The position numbers were made by a program, and so were the translations under genes. A stretch of DNA of 64,000 nt. Source: Ruegeria sp. Alg231-54. Lineage in GTDB: Bacteria > Pseudomonadota > Alphaproteobacteria > Rhodobacterales > Rhodobacteraceae. Location of the stretch: assembly GCF_900143525.1 (NCBI RefSeq), contig NZ_FREZ01000010.1:62001-126000 (forward strand), in the 5' to 3' direction. This document shows positions 55,428 to 63,861 of the stretch, one piece after another. Each line of letters opens with the position of its first letter. Position 1 is the stretch's first letter. The notes under the pieces were generated by a model. That model saw only the letters and a list, made by a program, of their open reading frames with translations. It searched no databases and was not told where the DNA came from.

Positions 55428-56294
55428 TCACGTTGCTCCGCTCGAAAGGTCTTGTAGGTTCGGTGGAAATGGTGCTCCGCTGCCTTCACCAAGATGCTCT
55501 TGCGGCGCGATAGTCGTCAACGCCGGGTCGATATAGAGCCTGGCACCTCGTGTACGCATTTCCTGATGAAACAGGACATGTTCACAGACCAGCCGGTTCT
55601 CCTCATCTCGACATTTGTATCTCAGGCCTCGTAACGCCTGAGTTTTATAAAGGCCGGCTCCCGCAAATGCGCTGTCGACAGGTATAAGTTGGCAATCTTC
55701 TGGAATATGAAACTGACGGTCATGGATCATAGTCTTCAAAAGGTTTCGACGCCATTTTTGTCTGCCAAACAGAGGCTTACGCGCGTTGTGTATCTGTTGC
55801 CAGACATCCTGTTCGCACCACCCCCGGCAGCGCAAGGCATATAGGTCGTAGTAGGCAGGCCTTGAATTTGCAAAAACCGCTTCCCACTGAATTTCAGAAC
55901 GCTTGGCTGCTGCCAAGACAGCTTCGGGATTCAAACAGATGTTCGGCCCGTCTAAATCCAGCATCAGAGTCAGGTGGTTGTCACGACCTCTCTTTTCGAG
56001 AGTTTCAAGTATAGAGTTTCGAGCAGCAGTGATACGTTCGACACGTTCAGAAATGTCCGAGATCACACCATCCAGCCGAATGATATGAACCTCGGCACAC
56101 CGGTTTGCGAATTCGGACAGTGTCTGGTCTGTGTCATCTGTATTGTCATTGGTGGCAATGATGACCGAGTATTGCCCCACCCGTTTCGAAAAGTCTTCGA
56201 TCCGATGGATCGTTTCTTTCAGAGCCGAACCCCCGTTGCGCACCGCGCCGACAATGTTCATGGAAATAGTGTTGTCTGTGGCGGGCACGGTCAC
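55428..56294 (-). CDS. Glycosyltransferase-like protein (GT-A fold)
   Basis: A 288-aa protein with the start of a GT-A fold: NIVGAVRNGGSALKETIHRIEDFSKRV and VIIATNDNTDDTDQTLSEF, then a probable DxD-like motif in LTLMLDLDGPNI. Later segments (YYDLYALRCRGW, FAGAGLYKTQALRGLRY, CEHVLFHQEMRTRGARLYIDP) match the layout of family A glycosyltransferases that add sugars to surface polymers. Start GTG 56294 has AGGAA five bases before it; ATG 56261 is possible. No other polysaccharide genes are nearby. It forms a pair with the methyltransferase gene. Confidence 0.7.
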   Translation of the reverse strand: MTVPATDNTISMNIVGAVRNGGSALKETIHRIEDFSKRVGQYSVIIATNDNTDDTDQTLSEFANRCAEVHIIRLDGVISDISERVERITAARNSILETLEKRGRDNHLTLMLDLDGPNICLNPEAVLAAAKRSEIQWEAVFANSRPAYYDLYALRCRGWCEQDVWQQIHNARKPLFGRQKWRRNLLKTMIHDRQFHIPEDCQLIPVDSAFAGAGLYKTQALRGLRYKCRDEENRLVCEHVLFHQEMRTRGARLYIDPALTTIAPQEHLGEGSGAPFPPNLQDLSSGAT

Positions 56295-56497
56295 TCTTTT
56301 CCTGTTTCTGGATTTCAGCTTTCTACCTCATCCGACGTTGTTTTGTGCATTCCCAGAGTCTCCGGAAAGGGAAGTGGACGCACTATGGCTCTGTCCTAAA
56401 ACGCCCAAACAACGCCTTCGCATCCGTCAAATCACAATTCGGATCCGCTGCACAAGTGGCTAGATTAGGATCGCGCGCCGTCGCTATAGAAATCAAA

Positions 56498-56526
56498 TGA
56501 CCCGAAAGCATGCGGCTTCCGGGTCA
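56498..56526 (-). terminator. Terminator of the F0 operon
   Basis: On the minus strand TGACCCGGAAGC pairs with GCTTTCGGGTCA over CGCAT with one mismatch. It is followed by a T-rich run (TTTGATTTC), about 30 bases after the atpF stop. Confidence 0.75.
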
Positions 56527-56556
56527 CTTCTGTTATTGATTTGCTATCCGTCGGTG

Positions 56557-57117
56557 TCAGTGCAGTTTGTCACCAACATCCGCGATGGCCGCGTCGATCA
56601 GCTTGTTCGCCTGTGCCGCGGTCATCTGCTTGGCCAGAACCGCGTTGGCAGCCGATACCGCAACGGTGATGGCCTGATCACGGACTTCCTTGACAGCTGA
56701 CGCCTCAGCCGAAGCGATCTGGTCCTGAGCTGCTGCCAGACGGCGGGCGATGGATTTCTCCAAATCGACCTTTGCCTGTTCTGCCGCCAGAATAGCGTCT
56801 TCCTTGGCTGCAGCCACGATGGCATCCGCTTGGGTCTGCACTTCACGCTGCTTGCGCTCGTACGAGGCCAACAGGCTGCGTGCCTCTTCATGCAGGGCGC
56901 GGGCTTCGTCCAGTTCGGACTTGATGCCGTCAGCGCGATTGTCCAGCGCGCCACCAATCATGCCCGGAACCTTGAAATAGAACAGGACCGCGATGAAAAC
57001 GATGAAGCCCAAAAGGACCACAAAGTCGGTATTGCCAAGCGAGAAGAACGGGCCGCTTGCAGCCAGCGCGGGGCTGGCGGTGCCGACGATCAGGATAAGG
57101 GCAAGAGTATTCCGCAT
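56557..57117 (-). CDS. atpF: ATP synthase F0 subunit b
   Basis: The peripheral stalk subunit. It is 186 aa with a leading hydrophobic region and transmembrane helix (FVVLLGFIVFIAVLFYFKV) and a long, charged coiled coil (LDNRADGIKSELDEARALHEEARSLLASYERKQREVQ...). An extra signal-like N-terminus (MRNTLALILIVGTASPALAAS) precedes it, as in other Rhodobacteraceae b subunits. It is the last gene of the F0 operon, five bases after b'. Confidence 0.95.
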   Translation of the reverse strand: MRNTLALILIVGTASPALAASGPFFSLGNTDFVVLLGFIVFIAVLFYFKVPGMIGGALDNRADGIKSELDEARALHEEARSLLASYERKQREVQTQADAIVAAAKEDAILAAEQAKVDLEKSIARRLAAAQDQIASAEASAVKEVRDQAITVAVSAANAVLAKQMTAAQANKLIDAAIADVGDKLH

Positions 57118-57122
57118 GTCAC

Positions 57123-57674
57123 TTATCCTTTCGTCTGCGCGTCAATTGCACTGTCGATGGCTTTGGCATCTGCCTCACCGCCCAGTGCTGTGACCAGTTC
57201 AGCCGCCGTATCCTTGGCAACCACTTGAATGCTTTCCAGCGCGCCGGCACGAATATCGGCAATTGCCTTTTCCGATTCAGCCGCCTTTGCAGCGATTTCC
57301 AAGTCTGCCTTGGCAATCGCGTCATCCAGACCAGACTGAATTTCAGCGCGGGCTTCCGCCGCGATACGCTGTGCCTCAGAACGGGCATCGGCCAGCGCCT
57401 TGTTATAGGCCTCTTCAGCCTCGACCGCTTTGGCCTTCAGATCTTCGGCCGCAGCCAGGTCATTTGTAATGGTCCCCTGACGTTCCGCCAGGATTGCCGC
57501 GATGCGGGGCAAAGCCACGCGAGACAGGACCAGAAAGATGACGACCAGCGTAATGACCAGCCAGAAAATCTGGTTGGGGAACCAATCGAAGCAGAGTTGG
57601 GGCATCCCGATCGCCGACCCATGAGAGTCAACGCAAGTACCTGCAATCTCTTCGTATACGGGTTCTGTCGCCAT
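57123..57674 (-). CDS. ATP synthase F0 subunit b'
   Basis: The second stalk subunit found in photosynthetic and related alphaproteobacteria. It is 183 aa with an N-terminal helix ([25 protein letters not shown]) then a coiled coil ([38 protein letters not shown]...). Short leader ETEP...GMPQLCFDW precedes the helix. It is paired with b, so the stalk is a b/b' heterodimer. A stem-loop lies in the gap to atpE upstream. Confidence 0.93.
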   Translation of the reverse strand: MATEPVYEEIAGTCVDSHGSAIGMPQLCFDWFPNQIFWLVITLVVIFLVLSRVALPRIAAILAERQGTITNDLAAAEDLKAKAVEAEEAYNKALADARSEAQRIAAEARAEIQSGLDDAIAKADLEIAAKAAESEKAIADIRAGALESIQVVAKDTAAELVTALGGEADAKAIDSAIDAQTKG

Positions 57675-57705
57675 GATGTCCTCCGTCGGAACATTGTCTT
57701 TACAA

Positions 57706-57736
57706 CAGGTGGGCCGCTATGGCTTGGACCCACCTG
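57706..57736 (-). other. Stem-loop between atpE and the b' gene
   Basis: CAGGTGGG (57706-57713) pairs with CCCACCTG (57729-57736), eight base pairs with a 15-base loop. It starts 25 bases after the atpE stop in the 86-base gap before b'. It lacks a T-run, so it may protect or process the atpE message rather than stop transcription. Confidence 0.5.
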
Positions 57737-57760
57737 CGCGTAAGGATCAGGTTCCGCAGA

Positions 57761-57985
57761 TTAGACGGCGAACATCAGCAGCAGCGAGACCAAGAATGCG
57801 AAGATCCCTAGGGCTTCTGCGAATGCGATACCGATGAACAGGGTTGCGGTCTGCGAAGCAGCCGCCGAAGGGTTGCGCAGGGCGCCGGCCAGGAAGTTGC
57901 CTGCTACGTTGCCCACCCCGATTGCGGCTGCGCCGGAACCGATTGCTGCCAGGCCTGCGCCGATGTGTGCGAGATCGCCTTCCAT
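57761..57985 (-). CDS. atpE: ATP synthase F0 subunit c
   Basis: The rotor ring subunit of 74 aa with two helices. The polar loop RNPSA (37-41) lies between them, and the essential carboxylate is Glu57 in [17 protein letters not shown]-type GxGxG motifs in helix 1 ([17 protein letters not shown]) set ring packing. No Na+ signature is obvious (no extra polar residues near Glu57), so proton use is expected. Confidence 0.97.
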   Translation of the reverse strand: MEGDLAHIGAGLAAIGSGAAAIGVGNVAGNFLAGALRNPSAAASQTATLFIGIAFAEALGIFAFLVSLLLMFAV

Positions 57986-58033
57986 GATGTTTCTCCTTAC
58001 GAATTGGAAGTTTCGATGTTTGGGTATCGGACC

Positions 58034-58792
58034 TTAGTGCGAAGGATGCAGCGCATCTTTCAGGTAAACACAGGTCAGAATGGTGAATACGTAGGCCTGG
58101 ATGAAGGCCACTAGGACCTCGAGGCCGTACATTGCGGTGATTGCCAGAACGGACACGGGCGAGATCACGGCAATCGCGGCAAAGCCTGCGAACACCTTGA
58201 TAACCGCGTGGCCCGCCATGACGTTACCGGCAAGACGAATAGAGTGGCTGACCGGGCGCACAAAGTACGAGATCAGCTCGATGATCGCCAAAATCGGACG
58301 CAGCGCCAGTGGGGCGCTGGACACCCAGAACAACCCCAAAAACGCGGCACCGTTCTTGACGAAACCCAGGATGGTCACGGTCAGGAACACGGCCAGCGCC
58401 AGCGGGATGGTCACGGCGAAATGCGATGTGGTGGTGAACGATGTCGGGATCAGACCCAGGAAGTTCGCGGTCACGATGAACATGAACAAAGTCATGACAT
58501 AGGGGAAGTACTTAACGCCTTCCTTACCGCAGATGTCTTCGAGCATTTTGTAGATGAAGCCATAAGCCAGTTCCGCGATCGATTGCATACGGGTAGGAAC
58601 GATGGCGCGCTTCGAGGTGCTCAGAACCAGCAGGCCGATGATGGCCAGGATGGCAAGGAACAACCACAGGGTCACGTTGGTAGGTGTGTACCAGGCAATC
58701 GAGTCACCGCCAAAAAGCGGCTTGACGATGAACTGATCCATCGGATGAAAAACTAGGCTGCTGCCTTCTGCTGCGGTGGTCTCAGTCGCCAC
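58034..58792 (-). CDS. atpB: ATP synthase F0 subunit a
   Basis: The stator channel subunit of 252 aa, with about six helices. The essential arginine is in [22 protein letters not shown]. It starts at GTG 58792, directly after atpI, with GAGGGA upstream. Order is atpI-atpB-atpE-b'-b, the F0 half only; the F1 genes must lie elsewhere. Confidence 0.97.
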   Translation of the reverse strand: MATETTAAEGSSLVFHPMDQFIVKPLFGGDSIAWYTPTNVTLWLFLAILAIIGLLVLSTSKRAIVPTRMQSIAELAYGFIYKMLEDICGKEGVKYFPYVMTLFMFIVTANFLGLIPTSFTTTSHFAVTIPLALAVFLTVTILGFVKNGAAFLGLFWVSSAPLALRPILAIIELISYFVRPVSHSIRLAGNVMAGHAVIKVFAGFAAIAVISPVSVLAITAMYGLEVLVAFIQAYVFTILTCVYLKDALHPSH

Positions 58793-58794
58793 GT

Positions 58795-59127
58795 TCAGTC
58801 CCTCTCGTCCTTGTCGGCTGCCTCAGCCGCCGTTTGCTTTTCCTGAGCCTGCTGTGCGCTGCGGAGCATAACCTTCACCCCGGCGACCAAGCCCAGTACT
58901 GTAAACAGCACCAGAAAGATCGGGATTGTCCCGAGCAGGCTGTCCAGCCCGTATCCGATGCCAAATCCGATCCCCAGACCGGATACCATTTCGATGACCA
59001 TCCTCCAGGCAAGCTCGCCCCCGGACACGTCAGCATCCGCACGAGGTTTCGGCGCTTTGGCCTTTTTTGCCGCGTCGATCTTGGCCTCCAGCTGCGCCAT
59101 ACGCTGCTTTTGGTCATCATCGGTCAC
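58795..59127 (-). CDS. atpI: ATP synthase assembly protein AtpI/AtpZ family
   Basis: A 110-aa protein with an N-terminal coiled, charged part and two helices ([26 protein letters not shown] and [22 protein letters not shown]). Related proteins help c-ring assembly or Mg2+ supply. I prefer GTG 59127, whose AGGGA is well placed, over TTG 59133, which overlaps that site. It leads the F0 operon. Confidence 0.9.
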   Translation of the reverse strand: MTDDDQKQRMAQLEAKIDAAKKAKAPKPRADADVSGGELAWRMVIEMVSGLGIGFGIGYGLDSLLGTIPIFLVLFTVLGLVAGVKVMLRSAQQAQEKQTAAEAADKDERD

Positions 59128-59311
59128 GGGCAATTCCCTCGCACAGTCTTGGGTAGGGTGCTAAGGGGCGCAAGGCACAGAGTCAACGGTGTTCAACGCC
59201 CGATTTGACGCAAGCTAAGCATCTGGTTTTAAGCGATTTATTCATGCATCCGAGGCACCTCAAAATTGCTCCCATCCATCGGCCCGCGCAAAAACCACTC
59301 AATTCGCATAT

Positions 59312-59327
59312 TCAACCAAATGGTTGA
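59312..59327. promoter_or_regulatory. Inverted repeat, probable ArsR-family operator
   Basis: TCAACCA-AA-TGGTTGA lies 32 bases before the ArsR start and is a near-perfect dyad. The wider ATTCAACCAAATGGTTGA form is like operators of ArsR-family regulators. Autoregulation is the likely meaning. Confidence 0.6.
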
Positions 59328-59358
59328 CCAAAATCGTGCGCTGTGATTGAGCGATGGC

Positions 59359-59694
59359 ATGTCCAATGACCTCGATACCGTTTTCGCAGCCCTCGCTGAC
59401 CCGACCCGCCGCGCCATCCTTGCGATGCTCCTGGAAGATGACATGGCCGTCACCGACGTCGCCGACCCGTTCGAAATGTCGCTGGCCGCGATCTCGAAAC
59501 ATCTGATCATTCTGACCAAGGCCGGGTTGATCAGCCAGGAAAAGCGCGGGCGGGTGAAGTGGTGCAAGCTGGAACCCGACGCGCTGCGCGCAGCATCCGT
59601 CTGGATGCAGGGGTTCGGTCAGTTCGAACCGGTCAATCTGGATGCGTTTGAACGTTTTCTGGAAGTCGAACTGCCCGCAACAGACGATCCCTAG
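59359..59694 (+). CDS. ArsR-family transcriptional regulator
   Basis: A 111-aa winged-helix regulator: DTVFAALADPTRRAILAMLLEDDMAVTDVADPFEMSLAAISKHLIILTKAGLISQEKRGRVKWCKLEPDAL. It has no paired metal-binding Cys motif (no CxC), so it is not a classic arsenic sensor. This subgroup often lies next to an AHSA1/SRPBCC gene, which is absent here; the convergent neighbour is a universal stress protein. ATG 59359 is preferred over TTG 59347. Confidence 0.9.
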   Translation: MSNDLDTVFAALADPTRRAILAMLLEDDMAVTDVADPFEMSLAAISKHLIILTKAGLISQEKRGRVKWCKLEPDALRAASVWMQGFGQFEPVNLDAFERFLEVELPATDDP

Positions 59695-59696
59695 AC

Positions 59697-60110
59697 CTAT
59701 CTGACGACAAACACCGATACCTTGGCGTGCTTGGCCAGATATCCAGCATGGCTGGAAAAGATATGGTCTGTGATGCGCGGTGCATGGGTCCCAACGACGA
59801 TCAAATCGGCCCCAATCTCTTCGGCGGCGCGGGTCAAATCACCGTCGACCTCTGCAGCTACATCTACCGAGTGGATGTTGCGCGCTGAAACCTCGGAGCC
59901 GCTCTGCTCGGTAAGTTGATCCACAATGGCTTGCAGTTCGGTGCTGATCTCCGCATCTGAATGCGTGACGTCGCCCGGCTGGGTTCCGGTCACGCTGACG
60001 ATCGTGATCCGGGCGTTTTGCCATCTCGCCATTTGCGCCGCGACATCCAGAGCTTTGCGAATTTCCGGCGGCAGGTGAATATCAACCGGGATCATAATGT
60101 GACTAAACAT
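59697..60110 (-). CDS. Universal stress protein
   Basis: A 137-aa UspA-type domain: MFSHIMIPVDIHLPPEIRKAL at the N-terminus, ADLIVVGTHAPRITDHIFSSHAGYLAKHAKVSVFVVR at the C-terminus. The G-2x-G-9x-G(S/T) ATP-binding motif is altered (GTHAPRITDHIFSSHAGYL), so nucleotide binding is uncertain. It is transcribed on its own, ending two bases from the convergent ArsR gene. Confidence 0.93.
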   Translation of the reverse strand: MFSHIMIPVDIHLPPEIRKALDVAAQMARWQNARITIVSVTGTQPGDVTHSDAEISTELQAIVDQLTEQSGSEVSARNIHSVDVAAEVDGDLTRAAEEIGADLIVVGTHAPRITDHIFSSHAGYLAKHAKVSVFVVR

Positions 60111-60216
60111 GGCATCTTCCTCCTGCCGCCGATGTTAGCGGGCTCAGGAATAGAGCACTTTGATCTGCCTCATGTAGTTGATCGCGACTATTTCTATCGG
60201 TTTGGTCCGTTCCCAG

Positions 60217-60495
60217 CTAGCCTTCCTGACTATACTCGACGCCGATGATCACACCCGTTGCATCCGCAAGACACAACCACGGTGCCTGAGCGCCAGCGAC
60301 CTCAATTGTCGTGATTGTTCCAGTCGGTACCGATTCAGTCGAAACCGCGTTGACGTCAGCGGCCTGAACACCCGTCTCAGCCGATACCAGCGCCTCACAA
60401 CTGCCTTGAAGGTCGGTCTCTGACGACCCCTGTCCCCCTCCTTGCGTACAGGCGGATAACATCGCACCAACGACAAATAGAATAGCTTGCTTCAT
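60217..60495 (-). CDS. Small putative lipoprotein
   Basis: A 92-aa protein with signal MKQAILFVVGAMLSAC (lipobox LSAC). Low-complexity linker TQGGGQGSSETDLQGS follows, then a domain with CEALVSAETGVQAADVNAVSTESVPTGTITTIEVAGAQAPWLCLADATGVIIGVEYSQ. The latter resembles small periplasmic binding domains seen next to lysozyme-inhibitor proteins, but no family name is certain. ATG 60495 has the better spaced GGGGGG; ATG 60498 is also possible. Confidence 0.6.
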   Translation of the reverse strand: MKQAILFVVGAMLSACTQGGGQGSSETDLQGSCEALVSAETGVQAADVNAVSTESVPTGTITTIEVAGAQAPWLCLADATGVIIGVEYSQEG

Positions 60496-60559
60496 CATTC
60501 CCCCCGGGATGGTTCATCAGACCCGAGGGTTGTAGGATTACGGCCAATTGGCAAGGGGG

Positions 60560-61474
60560 TCATTCCGAGACCGGCGCAGTATCTTTCGCAGGTTGTTCTT
60601 CGCTTTTGAGCAGCAGAACCAGCGCGATCGCGGTTAAAACGACACCGACCAGCACCATGACGGTTGGCGCGGGCCGCCCAAGCGCGATCTCCCACAGGAT
60701 CACCCAGCTGGGGATCAGATATGTGTAGGCCATAACCTTGGCCGACGGCAGGCGCAGCGCTGCAAACTGGACCAGAACGAAACTGGAGGCCGTTGCGAAG
60801 ATAGAAAGATACAGCAGACTGACCCAGACGATCAGCGGCAGGTTCGCCCAATCGGTTGCACGGATGTCTGACCAGCCGACCACCGTCAGGATGACGCAGC
60901 CTGCAACCAGTGTTCCAAATGTAAAGACCACTGCGGGCTCGCCCCGGTTCAGTTTGCGCACCATCGGCGTGTAGATTGCATGCGCCATGCAGCCCCAGAA
61001 AAAGATGATCTCTCCGCCACCGATCTCGAAGGCGCGAAAGGACTGCCAATCGGCGCGAAAGATAACCCATAAAGCTCCGGTTGCCCCCACCGTCAGGGCA
61101 AAAGCCATACGCGGCGTGGTGATCTGGCGCAGCAGAACCCACCCGGCGACTGCAGACATGACCGGCGTCAGGGTGAATACCGCGGATGTGCTGACCGGAT
61201 CTGCGGTTTTCAGGCCGTAAAACATAAGAACAAAGTAAGTGGCGAACAGCCCGCCCAAAACGGCGTATCGCCACGGCGCTTGCGCAGCGCTGCGCGGCAA
61301 ACCGGTGGTGGCTAACGCGGCAATGCCGATGATGACGGCCGCAATCAGAAACCGTCCGGCTGTAATCGCCAACGGCGCAATCTGATTGGCCACGATGGAC
61401 CCCAGCGAGAAGCTACCTGCCACCAAAACCGAGAAGGTGATCATGGCCAGATGGCCACGCGCCTGCGGTGTCAC
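60560..61474 (-). CDS. DMT superfamily (EamA) transporter
   Basis: A 304-aa exporter-type protein with ten predicted helices and two EamA repeats: SLGSIVANQIAPLAITAGRFLIAAVIIGI...DPVSTSAVFTLTPVMSAVAGWVLL and the second SILYLSIFATASSFVLVQF...SAKVMAYTYLIPSWVILWEIAL. Start is GTG 61474, which overlaps the stop of the LysR gene as GTGA, so the two are translated together. Substrate unknown. It may be the target of the LysR regulator. Confidence 0.88.
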   Translation of the reverse strand: MTPQARGHLAMITFSVLVAGSFSLGSIVANQIAPLAITAGRFLIAAVIIGIAALATTGLPRSAAQAPWRYAVLGGLFATYFVLMFYGLKTADPVSTSAVFTLTPVMSAVAGWVLLRQITTPRMAFALTVGATGALWVIFRADWQSFRAFEIGGGEIIFFWGCMAHAIYTPMVRKLNRGEPAVVFTFGTLVAGCVILTVVGWSDIRATDWANLPLIVWVSLLYLSIFATASSFVLVQFAALRLPSAKVMAYTYLIPSWVILWEIALGRPAPTVMVLVGVVLTAIALVLLLKSEEQPAKDTAPVSE

Positions 61475-62349
61475 GAAAGCCAGCCCTTGGACTGTTCCTT
61501 GAGGAATGACAGGAACGCCTGCACCTTGGTCGTACGATGCAGGTCTACATGTGTCACCAGCCATAGCTTGCCCGACCATTCGGGCAGCGGTTCCATTACT
61601 TCGACCAGTTCCGGATCGCGGGTTGCTTCCCACCGGGCCATGAAGCCGATCCCAGCACCTGCCAGAACCGCCTCGCGCATGCAGAAGTTGTTGGTACAGC
61701 GGAATGCGATTGCCTCGGCAGGAACGTTTTCGCGCAGCCATCTGGAAAACGGTGCGCGGCTGTTCTCATCATCCGTGCCGACAAATAGGTGGTCGGCGAA
61801 TTCGTCCAAGCTGGCCGGTCGACCGCGGCGCGCAATGTAAGACTTGCTGGCAAACAGCCCGATTTCTTGCGGGATAAACGGCTGCACCACATTGTCAGGC
61901 TGATCCGGGGCAGCGCCCGCCCTGATCGCCACATGTGCCTCGCCATATTCCAAACGGAACAGGCGGTCCCCGGTCAGGTAACGCACGATCAGGCCCGGAT
62001 GCATTGATTGGAACTCGGACAGGGCGGGAACGACTAAGGGCGCCAGCGAGGCCAGAGATGTTACAACCAATTCGCCCGACACGTCATCGCCGCGCCCTTT
62101 CATTCGGCCCACCAACTGATTGAACTGATCTTCGGTGGCCTGAGCCACGCGCAGAAGGTCCTCTCCGGCATCGGTTGGGGTATAGCCACGGGCGTGGCGT
62201 TGGAACAGTTTGACGCCCAGTCGCGCCTCGATCGCGTCGATATGGCGGATCACGGTGGCATGGTGCACGCCCAAGATTTCTGCCGCGCCGCTGACGGTGC
62301 CCATCCGAGCGACCTGATACGCGGTTTTGACTTCGTCCCAATTATCCAT
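61471..62349 (-). CDS. LysR-family transcriptional regulator
   Basis: A 292-aa LysR regulator with N-terminal winged helix (YQVARMGTVSGAAEILGVHHATVIRHIDAIEARLGVKLFQRHARGYTPTDAGEDLL) and a periplasmic-binding-protein-like C-terminal domain. ATG 62349 (MDNWDEVKTAY) is chosen. It overlaps the DMT exporter gene by four bases downstream and is divergent from azoR, so it may control both. Confidence 0.93.
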   Translation of the reverse strand: MDNWDEVKTAYQVARMGTVSGAAEILGVHHATVIRHIDAIEARLGVKLFQRHARGYTPTDAGEDLLRVAQATEDQFNQLVGRMKGRGDDVSGELVVTSLASLAPLVVPALSEFQSMHPGLIVRYLTGDRLFRLEYGEAHVAIRAGAAPDQPDNVVQPFIPQEIGLFASKSYIARRGRPASLDEFADHLFVGTDDENSRAPFSRWLRENVPAEAIAFRCTNNFCMREAVLAGAGIGFMARWEATRDPELVEVMEPLPEWSGKLWLVTHVDLHRTTKVQAFLSFLKEQSKGWLS

Positions 62350-62467
62350 GCTCAAGCCCACTGTGCAAATTCCAACAATACCTGTTGGTATATCCGCGTT
62401 TCGTTCGCTGGCGCAACACTCATATTGGGATCGGAAACAGACACCCCGCCAAAAAGGAAACCCTGAC

Positions 62468-63049
62468 ATGACCAAGACCATCCTGCATATCGACGCCTCG
62501 GCCCGCCGCACCGGATCCGCCACCCGCGACCTTTCCGGCCAGATTATCGGGCATCTTGGCGCCGGGCGCATCATCCGTCGCGATCTTGCCAGCCCCCTGC
62601 CCTTGCTTACCGAAGACTGGATCAACGCCAACTTCACCCCCGCGGATCAGCGTGACGAGGTTCAACGTGATCTGCTGGCCCTGTCCGACGAGTTGGTAAG
62701 CGAGCTGCAAAACGCCGACACCATTGTTATCGGGCTGCCGATCTACAATTTCTCGGTGCCTGCGGCCTTCAAGGCCTGGATCGACCTTGTCGCCCGCGTG
62801 GGTCTGACCTTTGCCTATTCGGAAACCGGCCCCAAAGGCCTGCTGGAAGGTAAGCGCGCCGTGCTGGCAATCGCGTCCGGCGGCACCGAAGTAGGGTCCG
62901 AGATCGACTTTGCCACCAACTATGCCAAGCACGTTCTAGGGTTCATCGGCATCCGCGACGTCGACGTGATTGCGGCTGACAGGATGGCGCTGGATGCGGA
63001 CGCCGCGTTGGCGAATGCCCAAAAAGCGGTAACTCAACTCGCCGCCTGA
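62468..63049 (+). CDS. azoR: FMN-dependent NADH-azoreductase
   Basis: A 193-aa flavodoxin-like quinone/azo reductase: KTILHIDASARRTGSATRDLSGQI (FMN phosphate loop), TIVIGLPIYNFSVPAAFKAWIDLVARVGLTFAYSETGPKGLL (flavin ring and dimer segment) and LAIASGG. It is a single gene divergent from the LysR regulator with 118 bases between, a common layout for LysR-regulated azoR. The natural role is probably quinone or electrophile detoxification. Confidence 0.93.
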   Translation: MTKTILHIDASARRTGSATRDLSGQIIGHLGAGRIIRRDLASPLPLLTEDWINANFTPADQRDEVQRDLLALSDELVSELQNADTIVIGLPIYNFSVPAAFKAWIDLVARVGLTFAYSETGPKGLLEGKRAVLAIASGGTEVGSEIDFATNYAKHVLGFIGIRDVDVIAADRMALDADAALANAQKAVTQLAA

Positions 63050-63120
63050 TCCACCTCTGGCCTTTGTCTTGTGAAACGTCCAGTCTGCCTCAAGCGAGAT
63101 TTGCAGACTGGGCGTATATC

Positions 63121-63861
63121 ATGAAGAAAATCGGCATTCTGGGCGGTGTGGGCTGGGCTTCGACCGTGGATTATTACCGAGCGATCGCAGAAGGGGCCAG
63201 CAGGCACTTTGCCAATCGCGGCCACGGCTCGCCCCTGCCGATCCCACCCATGACAATCGAATCCGTAACACAAGCCAAAACCCGCGCGCTGCGGGGCACC
63301 GCCGGGAACGAAACCAGTTGGTCCGGGTTTGACGCGGTGTTTCGCGAGGCGCTGCTGACGCTTGAAAACGCGGGCTGCGACTTTGGCATCATCGCCTCGA
63401 ACACTCCGCACGCGCGACTGCATGCGATCCGGCAAGGTATCACCATGCCCATTCTCAGCATTTTCGATGCAACGGCTGAGGCCACAGCATCTGCCAAGGC
63501 GTCCACAGCCCTGGTTCTGGGAACGACAGTGACCATGCAGGCCAGCAATTATTCAGACCGGTTGGCCGCCGAATGGATCACTGCAAATGATCGCCTGCCC
63601 GAAACGGAAATTGCCGAGATGCAGGCGATGATCGACAGTGACTTCTACGGCGGCGCATCAGACACAGCGCGCGCGCGTTTGCTCGCTTTCTGTGACAAGC
63701 ACGCAAAGCCTGGAACTGCGATCCTGTTGGCGTGCACCGAACTGCCGCTGGCCTTTCCCGACCACCTGGATCACCCTGTTTTCGAGGCCGACGGCCACCT
63801 GTTCGTCAATCCGTCCGCTGCCCATGTCGCCGCAGCCCTCGAAGAGGCGCTGAGCGACTGA
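63121..63861 (+). CDS. Aspartate/glutamate racemase family protein, Ser/Cys active site
   Basis: A 246-aa two-domain racemase fold: MKKIGILGGVGWASTVDYYRAI at the N-terminus, IIASNTPHARL in the first domain and LLACTELPLAF in the second. The usual first catalytic Cys (CNTxH) is Ser93, while the second, Cys205, is kept. Similar asymmetric pairs (for example Thr/Cys in E. coli YgeA) can be one-directional or altered racemases. ATG 63121 is chosen. It stands 71 bases after azoR. Confidence 0.88.
   Translation: MKKIGILGGVGWASTVDYYRAIAEGASRHFANRGHGSPLPIPPMTIESVTQAKTRALRGTAGNETSWSGFDAVFREALLTLENAGCDFGIIASNTPHARLHAIRQGITMPILSIFDATAEATASAKASTALVLGTTVTMQASNYSDRLAAEWITANDRLPETEIAEMQAMIDSDFYGGASDTARARLLAFCDKHAKPGTAILLACTELPLAFPDHLDHPVFEADGHLFVNPSAAHVAAALEEALSD

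Noticed and set aside
57706..57736. A terminator between atpE and b'
   Set aside because: The hairpin has no T-run and the downstream genes have no separate promoter that I can see, so it is listed as a stem-loop only.
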